From the NCBI RefSeq assembly GCF_000005505.3, contig NC_016131.3, forward strand, positions 66,984,355-67,048,354: a DNA stretch of 64,000 nt, written 5' to 3'. The translations under genes were made by a program, and so were the position numbers. The notes below the pieces were generated by a model, which was not told where the DNA came from, ran no database searches, and saw only the letters and a program-made list of their open reading frames with translations. This DNA is from Brachypodium distachyon (Eukaryota; Streptophyta; Magnoliopsida; Poales; Poaceae). Shown here piece by piece: positions 1 to 12,000 of this stretch (positions are counted from its first letter, which is position 1; every line of letters begins with the position of its first letter).

Positions 1-700
1 ATAATCCAAACATTTTCTATTGCCCTAGCAATAATGTTTCTCCTATCTGTAAAGGTATTATGTGGGCCTGTAATGCGGCCAAACTGGGTTACCAGTGCAA
101 TGTAGGGAATGGTAAGTCTGTGAAATTCTGGGAGGATTGTTGGTTGGACTTGGGAGGCACTAGCCTCGCTATATTTATTGATCAAACATGTTTGTTCAGT
201 GCAGAACAGGAAACTGATTATCATCTATTTTAATGTTATTTTTGGTGGTCTGAAATTTCTGATATATTTGGATGTCATATGGGTGGGAATTATCAACACC
301 TTGCTGTGGCAAATTTTTTTACATTGATCAATATGTTCTCAGCTGCTGTGCTGTGGACTTTGTGGAAAACAAGGAATAATATTCATTTTCGCAAATGCAG
401 GTATTTGGCAAACGCTGTTGTGCATGCTACAAATATGGTGGCCGTTATGCCCAGCAAGCAAGGAGGAACGAGGGCTAACCTTGATGGCTATGTTGGAAAC
501 AAAGTGCCTGGAAGATCCCTGGATCCGAAGATGCTGTTGGGTGACTTCGTGGGAGATGCGACTCATGGAGGATCAAGCTTTGTTATGTAGAGAGCACTCG
601 TAACGATGCTGTAAACTTCCATTTCATTGGATGTTTGGCTCTAAAGAAGGAATCATGATTTTAGTCAGTTAGTTCTGGAAACTCGGAGTGACTCAAACAT
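1..700 (+). mobile_element. Decayed LINE (non-LTR retrotransposon) 3' ORF remnant
   Basis: Forward-strand reading frames, broken by stops and frameshifts, contain motifs typical of the C-terminal region of plant LINE reverse-transcriptase polyproteins: GNGKSVKFWEDCW near 105-150 and LWTLWKTRNNIHF near 350-395. The second resembles the W-x-x-W-x-x-RN block of the zf-RVT region. No single frame covers both, so this is a dead fragment. Its 5' part lies outside the window and I cannot fix its 3' end; about 700 is an estimate. Confidence 0.6.
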
Positions 701-1630
701 GTTTGTAATATTATGCAACCAAACTCTAGTGTGAGAATGTTAGCACATCCTGCAGGAACGCTCACTCGCCGTCGAGGTTTTGTTATCATTAAGGTTTCGG
801 CCGTTTAGTTATTTCACTGAATACATTACATGGAGTATCTCTTACAAAATGAAAATAAGGTGATACATGCGATTGACACCCGTCACCTTGAGACCATGAC
901 AACATATTCTTTTAGCTAGATAAATGTCAAGATAGCCCATACAACAAAATTAGTCCATAAGTTTCTAAAAAATGTTAATACTCTGGACAGCACAGCCTTG
1001 GCTTGATTAGCACAGAGACACTGTAGGTACATCACATGCATCGAAGTTACGCACCTCGCCACCTAAAATGAAAATGCAGTGGTAAAGGCATAGATTCCTA
1101 GTGTGGTCTGCCACCCTCAAGCGCTAGACGTGCAGTACCACCTTTATGTGTCTTATTCCGGACTATATATGTAATCTCAGCTTGAGGCCAAACCTTTTAT
1201 GATTAATGAGAAAATCCAGGTGGCGGCCCCTCTCAAGTAAGCCTGAATTGTCCAAACTGGACATCATAGTTATTGTTATCTGCTTTCAGCATATATATTT
1301 TTGTAAGAAGGAACATGGCATAATTGAAATCTAGTCAGAAGTGTAGATAACTGACTGGTGATCTCTTATGAACATGTCTTTTTTTTTCTGAGAGTAGAAG
1401 CTGCCTTTTTTTCTTCTAAACATAGCATATTATGGCTTGATTAGTTCATTCCTGACGTGGCTGTATGTCACAAATGGAATCTAATGGACTGTAAAAATAG
1501 CATTTCAATAGATCACAAGGGGATATAGTTTGCATAAATGTTTCATGCAGTGAGAATTTACAAGATACACACAAACCGTATATATAGGAAATATGCAAAC
1601 ATGAATTAAGTTTTAGATTCTAGGAAATAT
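701..1630. other. Intergenic, no gene seen
   Basis: AT-rich sequence with no long frame, no recognisable domain and no element ends that I can see. It lies between two LINE fragments and may be older decayed repeat. Confidence 0.5.
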
Positions 1631-1639
1631 ACAGTAAAA

Positions 1640-2347
1640 GAGGGGAGTCTTGCGTATAAATCTCAGTTAGAAACTTCTACCAACTTGCGAATTTTTGGCA
1701 ATGTTCTGCACCTAAAAAGTGTAAAAAATTTGCATGGTTGATGCTGAGAGGAAGGATCAAAGCTAGAACTACACTTCACCTCCAAGGAGTAATCGATTCT
1801 GACGCCTGTCCTTTTGTTTGCGGTTGCTCTGAAACTGTTCACCATCTGGCAATCTCGTGTCCAAGATCTGCAGCTGTTTAGCATGCCTTTGGTTTCCCTG
1901 TATCTGCTACCTACGAGGTTCAGGACCTCTTTACTTCAATCAAGGAGCTAATCCCTTCAGCACGGTTAAGAGCCTGGGACACCATGGTTGTGCCAATTCT
2001 TTGGAATATATGGTTGGCTAGAAATCGTAAAGTATTCGACAATGCACGTTTTACTGTTCCCATGGTGGTTCGACAATGTCAAGATACTTTCAAGTTGTGG
2101 TTTTTCAGAATGAAAAAAGTCGAGAAGAAGGCTGCCCAGCATTTGATAGATTCATGGCCTGAATAGAAGATTTGCATGTTGTAATCTTTTGTCTTTCTAT
2201 TTTCCCTTGCTCCTTTCTACCCCCCCCCCCCCCCCTCCCTTGTTCTTCTTGCACAACCCTCTTCGTAAGATGAATGCCTGTTTCTGGCACTGTTTTTATA
2301 AAATTAAGGTAGGGGTCTCCCCTTCCGTTTAGCTCAAAAAAAAATCT
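1640..2347 (+). mobile_element. LINE 3' fragment (zf-RVT region plus tail)
   Basis: Forward frames give a cysteine/histidine pattern (CPFVCGCSETVHHLAISCP, about 1807-1863) followed by ILWNIWLARNRKVFDN at about 1996-2043, and the frame closes at 2166. This order (zinc-binding motif, W-x-x-W-x-ARN block, stop) is that of the end of plant LINE ORF2. A poly-C run (2220-2236) and a region ending in an A-run at 2336-2343 follow, consistent with a LINE 3' UTR. An internal stop shows that it is inactive. Confidence 0.65.
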
Positions 2348-2462
2348 CAGTATCATGCGATACATGGATTTGTGCCCAATTTTCATGAGGAAATAATGTC
2401 AAAGTAATTCTGAGAATTTGTCTTTGTCAAATAAATGAAACAATATCTCCTACTAAAAGATA

Positions 2463-2555
2463 CTCCTTCCGATCCATAATAAGTGTCTCAGAGTCAGTAA
2501 AACTTTATACTAAGTTAGTACAAAATCTGATACACTTGTTTTGGATCGGAGGGAG
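2463..2555. mobile_element. Stowaway-like MITE (93 bp)
   Basis: The ends are inverted repeats (CTCCTTCCGATCC and GGATCGGAGGGAG), flanked by TA on both sides (2461-2462 and 2556-2557). This is the target duplication of Tc1/mariner-type MITEs. The interior also pairs (ACTAAGTTAGT core). It is close in sequence and length to the MITE at 17631-17723. Confidence 0.88.
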
Positions 2556-2557
2556 TA

Positions 2558-4659
2558 CGTAATACTTAAATTTTTTCCATAAATGTTGAATAGGAGAATG
2601 GCAAGTGACTAAAACCTTTTCAAGTTGACAAGATAGATGACGCCATACTGCGACTAATGCTCATAGAAATAAATAGTGCGCGATTTGGCCGCGGTAGTGC
2701 CACTATAGCGGTACGGAAGCCTCAGTGCGACGCTGTGCCACTTGCCGCGAAATAAACGTTAATCCCTAATTTTGCATTAATTTCTTCATTAGATATGACG
2801 CTAATTTTTTGTACGCGATGGCACGATTGCGGCTGGAAGATACCACCGCGAAATGATTTAGCGCGCGATTTTAAACCTTGCTTACGCTAGTTTCAGTCAA
2901 AGAGCGATGGGATCGTTTAAGAAAGATGGGCAATAGAGCGGGGTACCTCATTTTCGGCGAAGCTGCTCGAACGCGCACCGAAAAGAGGCCAAAGTAGCAC
3001 ATTAGCATCATTAGGAGTATCCAAATCTATACACTTAAGTACCCTGACCCCATCATCAAGCGCTGGAATAACATTGGTGCAATAAAAATCAAGGTTGGAA
3101 GAACATTTGCATCTGGGCAGTATGACTTGCTTGATGGTAAGTTGATACAAAGAGATTATACAAAATTAAGTATAACTCGCAATCCGGAAAATTGTGTAGA
3201 ATTTAGAAAAGATATTAAGTAGAACTCATACAATAAGTATATTAGATGTTACCGGTCAAAATAGTGACGGCAGGTAAGACAAAAGTACTGACCAGGTCTG
3301 CATTTTCATAGGATGCTAAAACTATAATAGACGTCTGAGGCCTAAAGTATAAGAGATAATTTACATGGTTATATTATTAATGGAAACCATCCAGGGGGTG
3401 TATTCAGCATGAAAGAAAAAGACCAGAATAATAATTGCTTCAAATAGGCTAGAATTAGAGGACTGCCACTTCTATGTATTACAGATGTTCCCATGAAGTT
3501 AAATTCTTAGATTTCCTATGTCCATCTTCGTCTCCTCTGTCTCTTTCACACAGACACACAGACACCCACACCCACACCCAAATTGATCCAATCTCCGACA
3601 GTGTCCAAGCAAACAAACTTTAGTGCTCAGTGCATAACTTTTAGTTTGGACAATAAATTACAAATAAAATGCATTCAGTATCAAAATGTGGTCAGAAACC
3701 ATGACTTCTTCTATGTAATTAGGTTCCAAAGAAGGCGAAGAATTAACTTCTGAAGCAAACAAACAATTAAATCTAGATTTGAGATGCAGAATTAAATATA
3801 GAACATTATGAATGTTTAATATGATGCGAGTCAAATCCTGAAAAGTAAGATCCCACAAAGGCAAATACCATTTATGAGATAACTTCTTAAAAATTACAAG
3901 CCTACTTTGGAGATCAAAATATCATAATTATTCCACCCAAAAGCTGCAGCAGAGGACTAACTAACGTGGCACAGTAAACCAACATCATCTTCGAGTCTCC
4001 TCATATTCTTCACCGGAAAATCTCTCGAATCTCTCTCGATGTTGAAAGGAGAGGAGGAGGAGAGAATCGTTGCAGGCCGGGCAGAGGCAGGTTAAGCGCC
4101 ACTGATTTGTTTCGGTTGCCTCAGTTTGACGAATCAGAGCTGGATTTGACAGCATGTGTGTACGGTTTTCAATGATGCCGCAACAAACATAAGAATCTTG
4201 TTTTATTTGCAATTTGGTTTTCAATGAAGTTCTAACTATACTCGCCTTACCTTAATTTAATAATAAATGAAAGACGTCATGAAGCAATGACAATCTATAT
4301 CATGACAAAGGCATGACGACGACAAAACTGTTTCACCTTCAATTCGACCGTCACAATGAGCTCGTATAATCTAAGCATGTTGGCTTATAGTATGATAGAA
4401 AGGTACTCGTGCACTGCAATGGAGTAACAACGGGATGTCGAGAAACATTGCTCAAATGTATTGTATCATTTTGCGACTAAGCATATCCAGAAGAACTTTC
4501 TGCGTTAATTCTGACATCAACAATCAATCTAGTCACTGTTGTTTCGCTGTGCATCTAACGACAGTATCGGATAGAGATAGAAATCGTACGTGAAATATGT
4601 CCATAGCAAATTCGAAGTAAAACGAACTAAGTAATTCGAAAATCAACCATCTCCGACAA
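2558..4659. other. Intergenic, decayed sequence
   Basis: No confident gene. The reverse strand carries a 77-codon frame at 2917-3150 (LDDGVRVLKCIDLDTPND) with a coding-like look. It has no family I recognise and no visible partner exons, so it may be a gene or transposon relic. GC-rich patches near 2680-2880 (repeats of GCGCGATTT) suggest an old DNA-transposon relic. The end next to 4660 probably holds the 3' UTR of the neighbouring reverse-strand gene. Confidence 0.4.
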
Positions 4660-5697
4660 TCACACATTGGCATCATCGCCAGCATCGTCGAGGTCGACGG
4701 TGGGAGGCTCGTCGGCGGCTGGCCTCTCCTGCTTCGCGGTCGCGGCGTCGAGGTCGACGGTGGGAGGCCCGTCGCCGGCTGGCTTGGCCTCCTCCTCCGC
4801 GGACGTGGCGTTGAGGACGATGGTGGGAGGCACGTCGGGGGCTGGCTTCCCCTTCTTCTTCGTGGTCGCGGCGTCGAGGTCGACGGTCGCGGTTGCGGCG
4901 TCGAGGTCGGAGGTCGCGGCGTCGAGATCGACGTCGCGGTCGCGGTCGCGGCGTCGAGGAGGTCGACGGTCGCGGTTGCGGCGTCGAGGTCGGAGGTCGC
5001 GTCGGCGGCTGCCTTGTCCTTTTCCTTGGACGCGGACGCGTGAACCTCATCCTTGGGCGCGGGCTCCTCGAGCGCCTCGTCGACGAGAAGAGGCGCGGGC
5101 GCAGTGGCGGGCTGCGGGGAGGAGGTGCCGACGACGACTGGGCCGAGGGAGAGGCCGATGACGACCGGACCGAGCGCCGGCGGCAGATGAGGTGCGACGC
5201 TCGGGAACACGACCTGACGATCTCGAAGCTGGGTGATGGTGACGCGGAGATTCACGAGCTGGGTGATGGTGACGCGCGAAGTCGCGGTGGAAGGGCCGCT
5301 CCATGCTGCGGGCGATGGTGATCATCTCCTGCGCGACGTCGGTGACGAAGACGAAGAAGCTGTCGCCGATGAGCTCGTCGCGGAGATACGCGGCATTCCC
5401 GCGAAATGCCTCCACGTGCTCGGGATTGAGGCGGCGCGACTCCACCTCTCCCAGCAGGTCATCCACGATCATGTCGGCGCACTCTAGCATGAAGGAGGCG
5501 GTGGAGAGGGCATCGAGCCTGCTGAAGTTGGCGACGACGAGCTCGCCGCTGCGGTGCGACGGACCGAGAAACTCCATGGCGGCTCGGCCGTCGCGGAGTT
5601 GTAGCCTCCCGATGCGGACTCGCTCATGGTGGAATACGCGGCCATTGGCTTGGAGGAAGAGCCTGATCCCCTCGAGGGAATCGAGCTCGAAGGCCAT
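4660..5697 (-). pseudogene. Unrecognised grass gene with two compensating frameshifts (about 345 codons)
   Basis: The reading starts at ATG 5697-5695 and runs on the reverse strand. The first about 142 residues (MAFELDSLEGIRLFLQANGR onward) look like a folded domain. In that frame the protein would stop at 5047 after an implausible basic, low-complexity tail. Near 5270-5275 the sensible reading moves to the next frame (VTITQL repeats, then VDEALEEPAPKDEVH), as if one base were extra. Near 4933 it moves back to the first frame, as if one base were missing, and continues through repeats of PPTVDLDAAT to TGA at 4660-4662. Residues of the form A-T-x-D-L-D-A-A-T are readable on both sides of the second shift, which is why I join the parts. 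A 30-bp tandem duplication (5228-5287) sits beside the first shift. I recognise no family and assign no function. It could be a pseudogene, an assembly error, or a gene that really ends at 5047. Confidence 0.55.
5228..5287 (-). repeat. 30-bp in-frame tandem duplication
   Basis: GCTGGGTGATGGTGACGCG starts at 5228 and again at 5258, exactly 30 bases apart. It adds ten codons (a second VTITQL) to the unrecognised reverse-strand gene and abuts the inferred first frameshift. Confidence 0.8.
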
Positions 5698-6001
5698 GGC
5701 GAGCAGTGAGCTCTGTCTGTTTCTGGGTTGAGGCGCTGTGTTTGTTTCGGTTGGGGCGCTCTGTTTGTTTGTGGGGTTTGGGGATGGGGCGTGGAAGCAG
5801 ATATGCTATGGAAGCCGTCTCTCTCGCCAATTTCTCTCCCCGCCTACTACTACGCGCCTAGAGCCCTACCCAAACCCCAAGCGGCCAAGCCCACCCTGCG
5901 GCGGAACAAAATACGAACCCCGGGACCCCACCATCTCGCCGTGCGGCCTCCCGAGTTCTAACCCCTAGCCTGACCGGTCCGGATCCCCATCGCTGCGTCC
6001 A
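5698..6001. promoter_or_regulatory. Shared intergenic promoter between divergent genes
   Basis: Only 304 bp separate the start codon of the reverse-strand gene (5697) from that of RAD17 (6002). Both promoters and both 5' UTRs must therefore lie here or overlap. The segment is GC-rich towards RAD17 and I see no clear TATA box, as is usual for broad housekeeping promoters. Co-regulation is an inference from the layout. Confidence 0.5.
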
Positions 6002-9000
6002 ATGGGGAAGCGGCCGCCGCTGGTCGTCCTCTCTTCTTCCGACGATGATGACGGCGGGGGTCGCTGTACGGGTAGCCGCGCCCCTTCGGCCCGCAGGACA
6101 AGGACTCCTGCGCCGCCGCCGCCGGCGGCTAAGCAAGCACCCAGCAGCTCGAGGAAGAAGCTGCGCCGCGGGAGCAGCGGTGGAAGGGGGCGCCGTGGTG
6201 CTTCGGACCCCGCGCCGTCCGGCTCCCTGAAGGTGCTAAACTCGAGTTAGAGTTCGTTTTACGGCTAAATTTTTGTAGGTTGCTCGTAGCTACTACTGCG
6301 ATTCGCTTTCTCTTTGGAATGGGATACATCTTGAATGCGGAATTGGTACCCAACACATTTTGGTTACCTTTAGCGGCACAGGTTCTTAATTCAGAATTCT
6401 TATGCTCTGCTTCCACGATCTATACTTGATATTATCATTTTAGGCTGTCACCAAATCTGCTACTGTAACATCTGAAACTTGTACAGCATTTAGGTTGCAT
6501 TTTGCTGGATGCCAGCATCAGCTTATGAACTCGAACTAAACCATCGTGTCTGTTTAGTACCGCCTAACCTCATCTATCATTTTTGTTTCATTTCCAGTCA
6601 CAATGAAAGAAATGTTAATTTTATTTTATTTCTCTTTCTGAAAAGAGTTTTGAACCTGATACCACGAATTTTAGAGTATTTATTATCAGTAGTAACTACT
6701 TGAGACTGAACTTGTACGCTCTTGCGTGATTTTTTTTTCCACCCGCCCGCAAACAGCGGCCGCACTCCATTCAAAAGCAACGAACAGAGCAGTAAGTTCG
6801 TCTTGCGTGATTTATGATCTTAAACTTACAAGATTGTTCAAGCCTGGCTCCGATTGGGACTGCAAGCTGACTTATTGCAAAATAATTTCCTATCAACTAT
6901 CAAGTACTCCTTACTGATGTGTTCTCTCCTTGTCTTGTAAAGGCTGAATTTGATATGCTCTCTGAAGATTTCACTGAATGTCTGAATGACTTGGGCACGT
7001 CAGGTACATTTACTTAACCATCTCCCTTTTCTGGTTCTTTTTAATATGATAGGTACCCAGTTTACCTTTGTGAACATTTCTAATCAGTGTAAACTACAAA
7101 ATAAAGCATAAAAAATGCATTTCTTTTACTAAGTTACATTGCATTACGTTTAGTTATTCCATTGACAATGATGTGTACAGTACGTGCAGTGTACCTCAGT
7201 TAAATTACGAGTCCTGTTGGTACTTGGTAAACTCAATACAGTTGCAGTTGTTTTTATACAGATTGAACACTGGACAGATGCACAGTTAGATATTCTTTGC
7301 AGTAATATGATGCTTGTCCACAGTAGGCTAAAGTTGCTTATTAAGATGCCCATGGTTGTTACAGTTTTAAACAATCTGTTAACAATATTTAGGAGATGAC
7401 ATGTTGTCCAGTAGGCTAACGTTACTTATTTAGATGTCTGTGGTAGTTTGTACCAGACATTGCCAATGTCAGTATTATAAAAATTGTATTATAAAAATTA
7501 TCTATGGAAGAATGATTTCTAGTTTTCCGGGGCCCAGTAGACTGCGAATAACTCAGCAGTTCAGGTGTCTTTCCTTTGGCAGGAAAACAGTTATAAATAC
7601 CACTCAGCATATGTTGAAGTTTATGCGGTACTTGGCCTTCAGTTTGCTGCTTGAGAACACCTTCTATATGTGATCCTCTTTAAAGGAATATAATTCTAGA
7701 CTCAATGAAGTGTATCTGTTTCTTTGGGACTGATCTTATGTAGTAAACCCAGTGCCGTGGACAATTTTATCTTTTTTGTTTGTGTTCAAGTTTCCCTTTG
7801 GTGGCACTTACAAGCAGAGCAATAATTTGCAAGAATAATCTTGCCTGTCCTTTTGTGGCATTCACAAGCAGAGCAATAACTTGCAAGAATCAGCTTTCCT
7901 GACCTTATGTGTCATTCACAGCAGAGTACTAGCTTGCAAGAATCATGCTATTTTTACTATGTAGCTCGCTTAGGTTTCTATACTTAAGTAATATCGCCAT
8001 TTACTGTTCCTAAATTACCAATATGTCTTTTCCAGGGAATACTGACATGTGCATGTCTTTCTTTCTTATTGTTTCTAAAATTAAAAGATTATTACATAAG
8101 CTACCTTTTTATATTGTGACTCTTGCAAGTTTTTCAATTTGTTGATTAGCCTACTTCTAGGCAGGGTCTATGCATCAAACGAAAGAGCTATGGGTTGACA
8201 AGTACAGACCACACTCACTGGCAGAGCTTGCTGTTCACAAAAAGAAGGTTGATTGCTTTTCTTTGTTGCTATGTATACTGTTTGTATCACTGGTTTTTAA
8301 TTCATCCCGTGATAGGCCTGCTTGATCTAATCTCTAAGGTTCTGCACAGCTGGAATTTTGTTTTCTTATTTTGATCCATAGTTTCAAATAGGCAAGCTTC
8401 CTGGCTTTTAAACCTTTCTTGTGTATCAGAGTGTTGATCTATGTCATAGTTATGTTTCACCATCCATACACTCAAGGTTTACGGGTCAAAGAGTTGAGTC
8501 GAGTTGCTGGGATACCAACTCATAGACTAGTCATGACATGACTAGTCACAACTGAATTACTGGAGTAATGGACTACTTGTATTTGGCTATACTTGCTACA
8601 CATACCACACTAGTGTACCACGCTACAGAATTTGGAGGGAGGAAAGCAGCCATACATGGGTTCATGCTGAATCAGGAGCACAATATCTCGCTATCAGATT
8701 ACCAGAGGCATCAGGCGCGTGTAAACAAGTACTTGCTGAATTAGAACTCATAAGTAAATCACAACTTTGTAAAACTAGATACTAATCATCTAACTACATA
8801 TTGCTAGTCTGCTACACACTAGATAATATTGAGCACAGCGGGGCGTGAAAGGCAGGAGAGGAGCGGAGAGCAGAGCAGGAGGAAGAAGAGGAGCTCAGTT
8901 TTGGTGTTGAAGAGTGTGTCTGCATTGCTTTGTGTATGGTATGGACAGTTCAGTGAAGGTACTGCTCAATTTTTTTCCCACGTCAGCAGCATGAGCTGGC

Positions 9001-12000
9001 AGCAGGGGGTACTGAGATGGTTTTCTTGTTCTGTGGAACGGTCGCATGAAGGCCTCGTATGGTCAGAGTGGATAAGAAATTTTGTGTATGGTTAATTTTA
9101 TAGCTATTTGATACAAAATGCCTCTACTTGTGGTGTTATGTCGAACTGATCCTTTTAGTGTACATTTGTTCTGTTTGTACATTAAACTTGTAATGTTGCA
9201 ACATTTACTCCATAAAGCATGAAAACAAATTATCTCTGTGTAATATTAATCTGTCTTGTAGGTTGAAGATGTAAAGAAATGGTTGGAAGAAAAGCTGATG
9301 GCACCGAAGGTGATAGATCTTTGAATACATGCCACTGAATAGCCAAAAATTGTCAGCTAACCTTCTGATTCATCAATGTCATGTGATAAAGTTATGATTT
9401 AACCATGGGTTAGGGTAATCAGAAAATATGCTACTGCAAATCAGATAGGACTGTTATTTTGTTATTTTCACTTTCAGTCATGCCCAAAGCATTAGCACTT
9501 TTGAAACGAGTGGTTCATCTTTACTTCTCAAATTGGTATTAATTGATTTTATGAGCTAAATGATTACTGAAAGCCACATCTAATCATAGAAATCTTTTAA
9601 CTTACTCGTTCTGAGCCAGTACAGTGCTGCCTGTGATGGTGAGAAAGTGATTACAAGTTTGATTTTACCAAACATCTTGCACCGAAAATTCTAGGCATGA
9701 ACTAGTTACTGTTCTTATCGTTGTATACTATTTTTCACAAGAGAAGTACTGAGAGTGAAATGCAAATTTTGTAGGGAACACATGGAGGATGGAGTCTTGT
9801 CCTTACTGGCCAAGCTGGTGTTGGAAAATCTGTATGTCCTTTCTTTATGCTAGTATTGTCACACTATTTTATATTTATTTTGGGGTGGACCATAAACAGT
9901 CAACACCATGCTACAAATTTAATTAAAGCACTCTGAGTATAGCTGTTTGATCTTTAGTCTGCTAGACATGATATGGCGCAACATGAACCAGGTGCGTCTT
10001 AACCTGTTGAAAATTCAATGCATCTTGGGTGATAGCAGATCCAATAGACAGGCACGAGAAAATATATATTTTTGGTAAACAAAAGAGAATTGTCCCACAA
10101 CTTGAAATAATGTGCTGCTAGTGGCTGATAGTTGACACAAATGCTTCCTCTAAACTCTTTGTACTCCTACTGTTCTCCTTTTTCTTAATACTTAAGCTAA
10201 GCCAATAATGCAATCATAAACACCAGTACTTTGGAGTTGAGAGCTTTAGCAGTTATGAAGGCCTGGTGAACTATTTTAGCCGATAAGTGATAATTGACTA
10301 TTTGTTGCTTACTGCAGGCAACTGTCAAAGCGATCGCCGCTGAGATAGGAGCCGACATGTGTGAGTGGACAACCCCGGTACCAACGCTATGGGCTGAGCA
10401 CATGCATGCTAGTTCTGGTAACCTATCCTTGACGTCTAAATTTTCTCCCTTACTCTGCAAATTATTTGAACCTTCTGATAGAAGTATTGTCGAAGTCTAT
10501 GCACTTCTATGGTAAAGTGAAACGTACCACTAGCCACCAAACTTGCGTTCACAGTCAAATTTAGTCCTCGAACTCTGAAAAACCCTTCTGGATCACTGAG
10601 GACTTATTGGTTTACAGGATTTTGAAATCATAGGAATAGGAAAAGTAGAGGATTGAGATGTCATGGGCACTTGAATCCTTAGGAATTTTCCATGAGGTCT
10701 CACCTAATGTGCAGAATCCTTTGGAATTAGGTCAATTTGGGCTCAATCCTTACGAATCTATGATCTCAATTCCTGTGAAACGAATGCCACACATAGGAAA
10801 AATTCCTAAGGGTTTCCTGTAAAAATCCTCTATGTATCCTACAAACCGAATGAGCCCTGAACCTGTGAATATGGTCCCATACACAGTGCATACGGGTTGT
10901 GCCGATGTGGCGCTTATCTGACACATGGCCTGCCAAATTAGGTTAGGAGCATCCCTTTTTGCATAAGCCCCGAATTTGTTAACACTTTGACATTTCCTCC
11001 CCCCCCCCCTCCCCCCCTCCGCTCTCTCTGCAAAAGCAGCCTCGACAGACCCTTCCCCTCTGGCGCTGCCACCCCTTGACCTGGTGAAATTACTCTCTGC
11101 GGGAATGATGTGCAGGCCATCTCAAAGGTGTTCTCTTGTCTGGGCTCCATCCACGTTATCATGTCTCTTCCTTCCGCCCTCACAATCGTTCTCCACAGAA
11201 GCTCCTGTCATGCGAGCTAGGCGGCTCGATGGCAGTCGAGCGGCTGAGGGTGAGCTCACCGCTCACAACTCCATGAGAGACGGCCAGGTATGGCCAGCAG
11301 CGAGCTTCGTGTGGCACAGCAAGAGGTGGGCTGCAGGTAGCGCGGGCACCGTCTCCTTTGTGTGTTCCTAGTGCTTTGGGCGCAGAGGGCCGGCGACCAA
11401 CCGCAAGAAGGGCAGCAGCTGCAACATGTCCTGTGGGTTTGGTTGATCCTGAAAGGCTCCTAATCTTGATTCTCATGTCTCTTTCCCCTATCAGTTGTGA
11501 AACTGGTAAGTTGTGGGATTTTTGTTGAACTGATTTTTGTTGAACTGATTGGCTCAACACTACAGCCTGCGTGTCGAGTCCGGACTCGTGCTGCGTGCTC
11601 CCTGGCATGGGGCACACCGGCCATCCCAAAGGCAGTGCTGTCATCATAAGCAACAAAGCTTTGATCTGTAACCAACAAAGCTTCAATTTGTTGCCGCCCC
11701 TTGTTATAAACTTTGACCTCATCGTTGTACCATTATTCACATGGCTGGGGTTTCATGTGTACCCATGATACCGATGAAGACGACGACGACAAAGAAGGTA
11801 TTGGCGGAGACGATGCCCTACAGGGCCTTCACGGAGAGAAGATGAGAGCTTCTGGTTGGTTGTCTTTGCTGTATGGCAACTCATTGGCATCTTGCTGTAT
11901 GGCACGGCGGGCTCAGGCGTGCGGCTGCTTCATGGAGCAGATGGGGGTTTAGGGATGGGAATTGGGGAGTGGAAGGGATTTAGAGATTTATGGTAAATTA

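Noticed and set aside
10998..11020. Poly-C/T tract as a regulatory element
   Set aside because: Simple slippage tract inside a transposable element; similar runs occur at 2220 and 45959 with no gene context.
11180..11740. 186-codon reverse frame inside the intron-6 MULE
   Set aside because: No family resemblance and low-complexity content; noted only as possible captured sequence, not as a gene.
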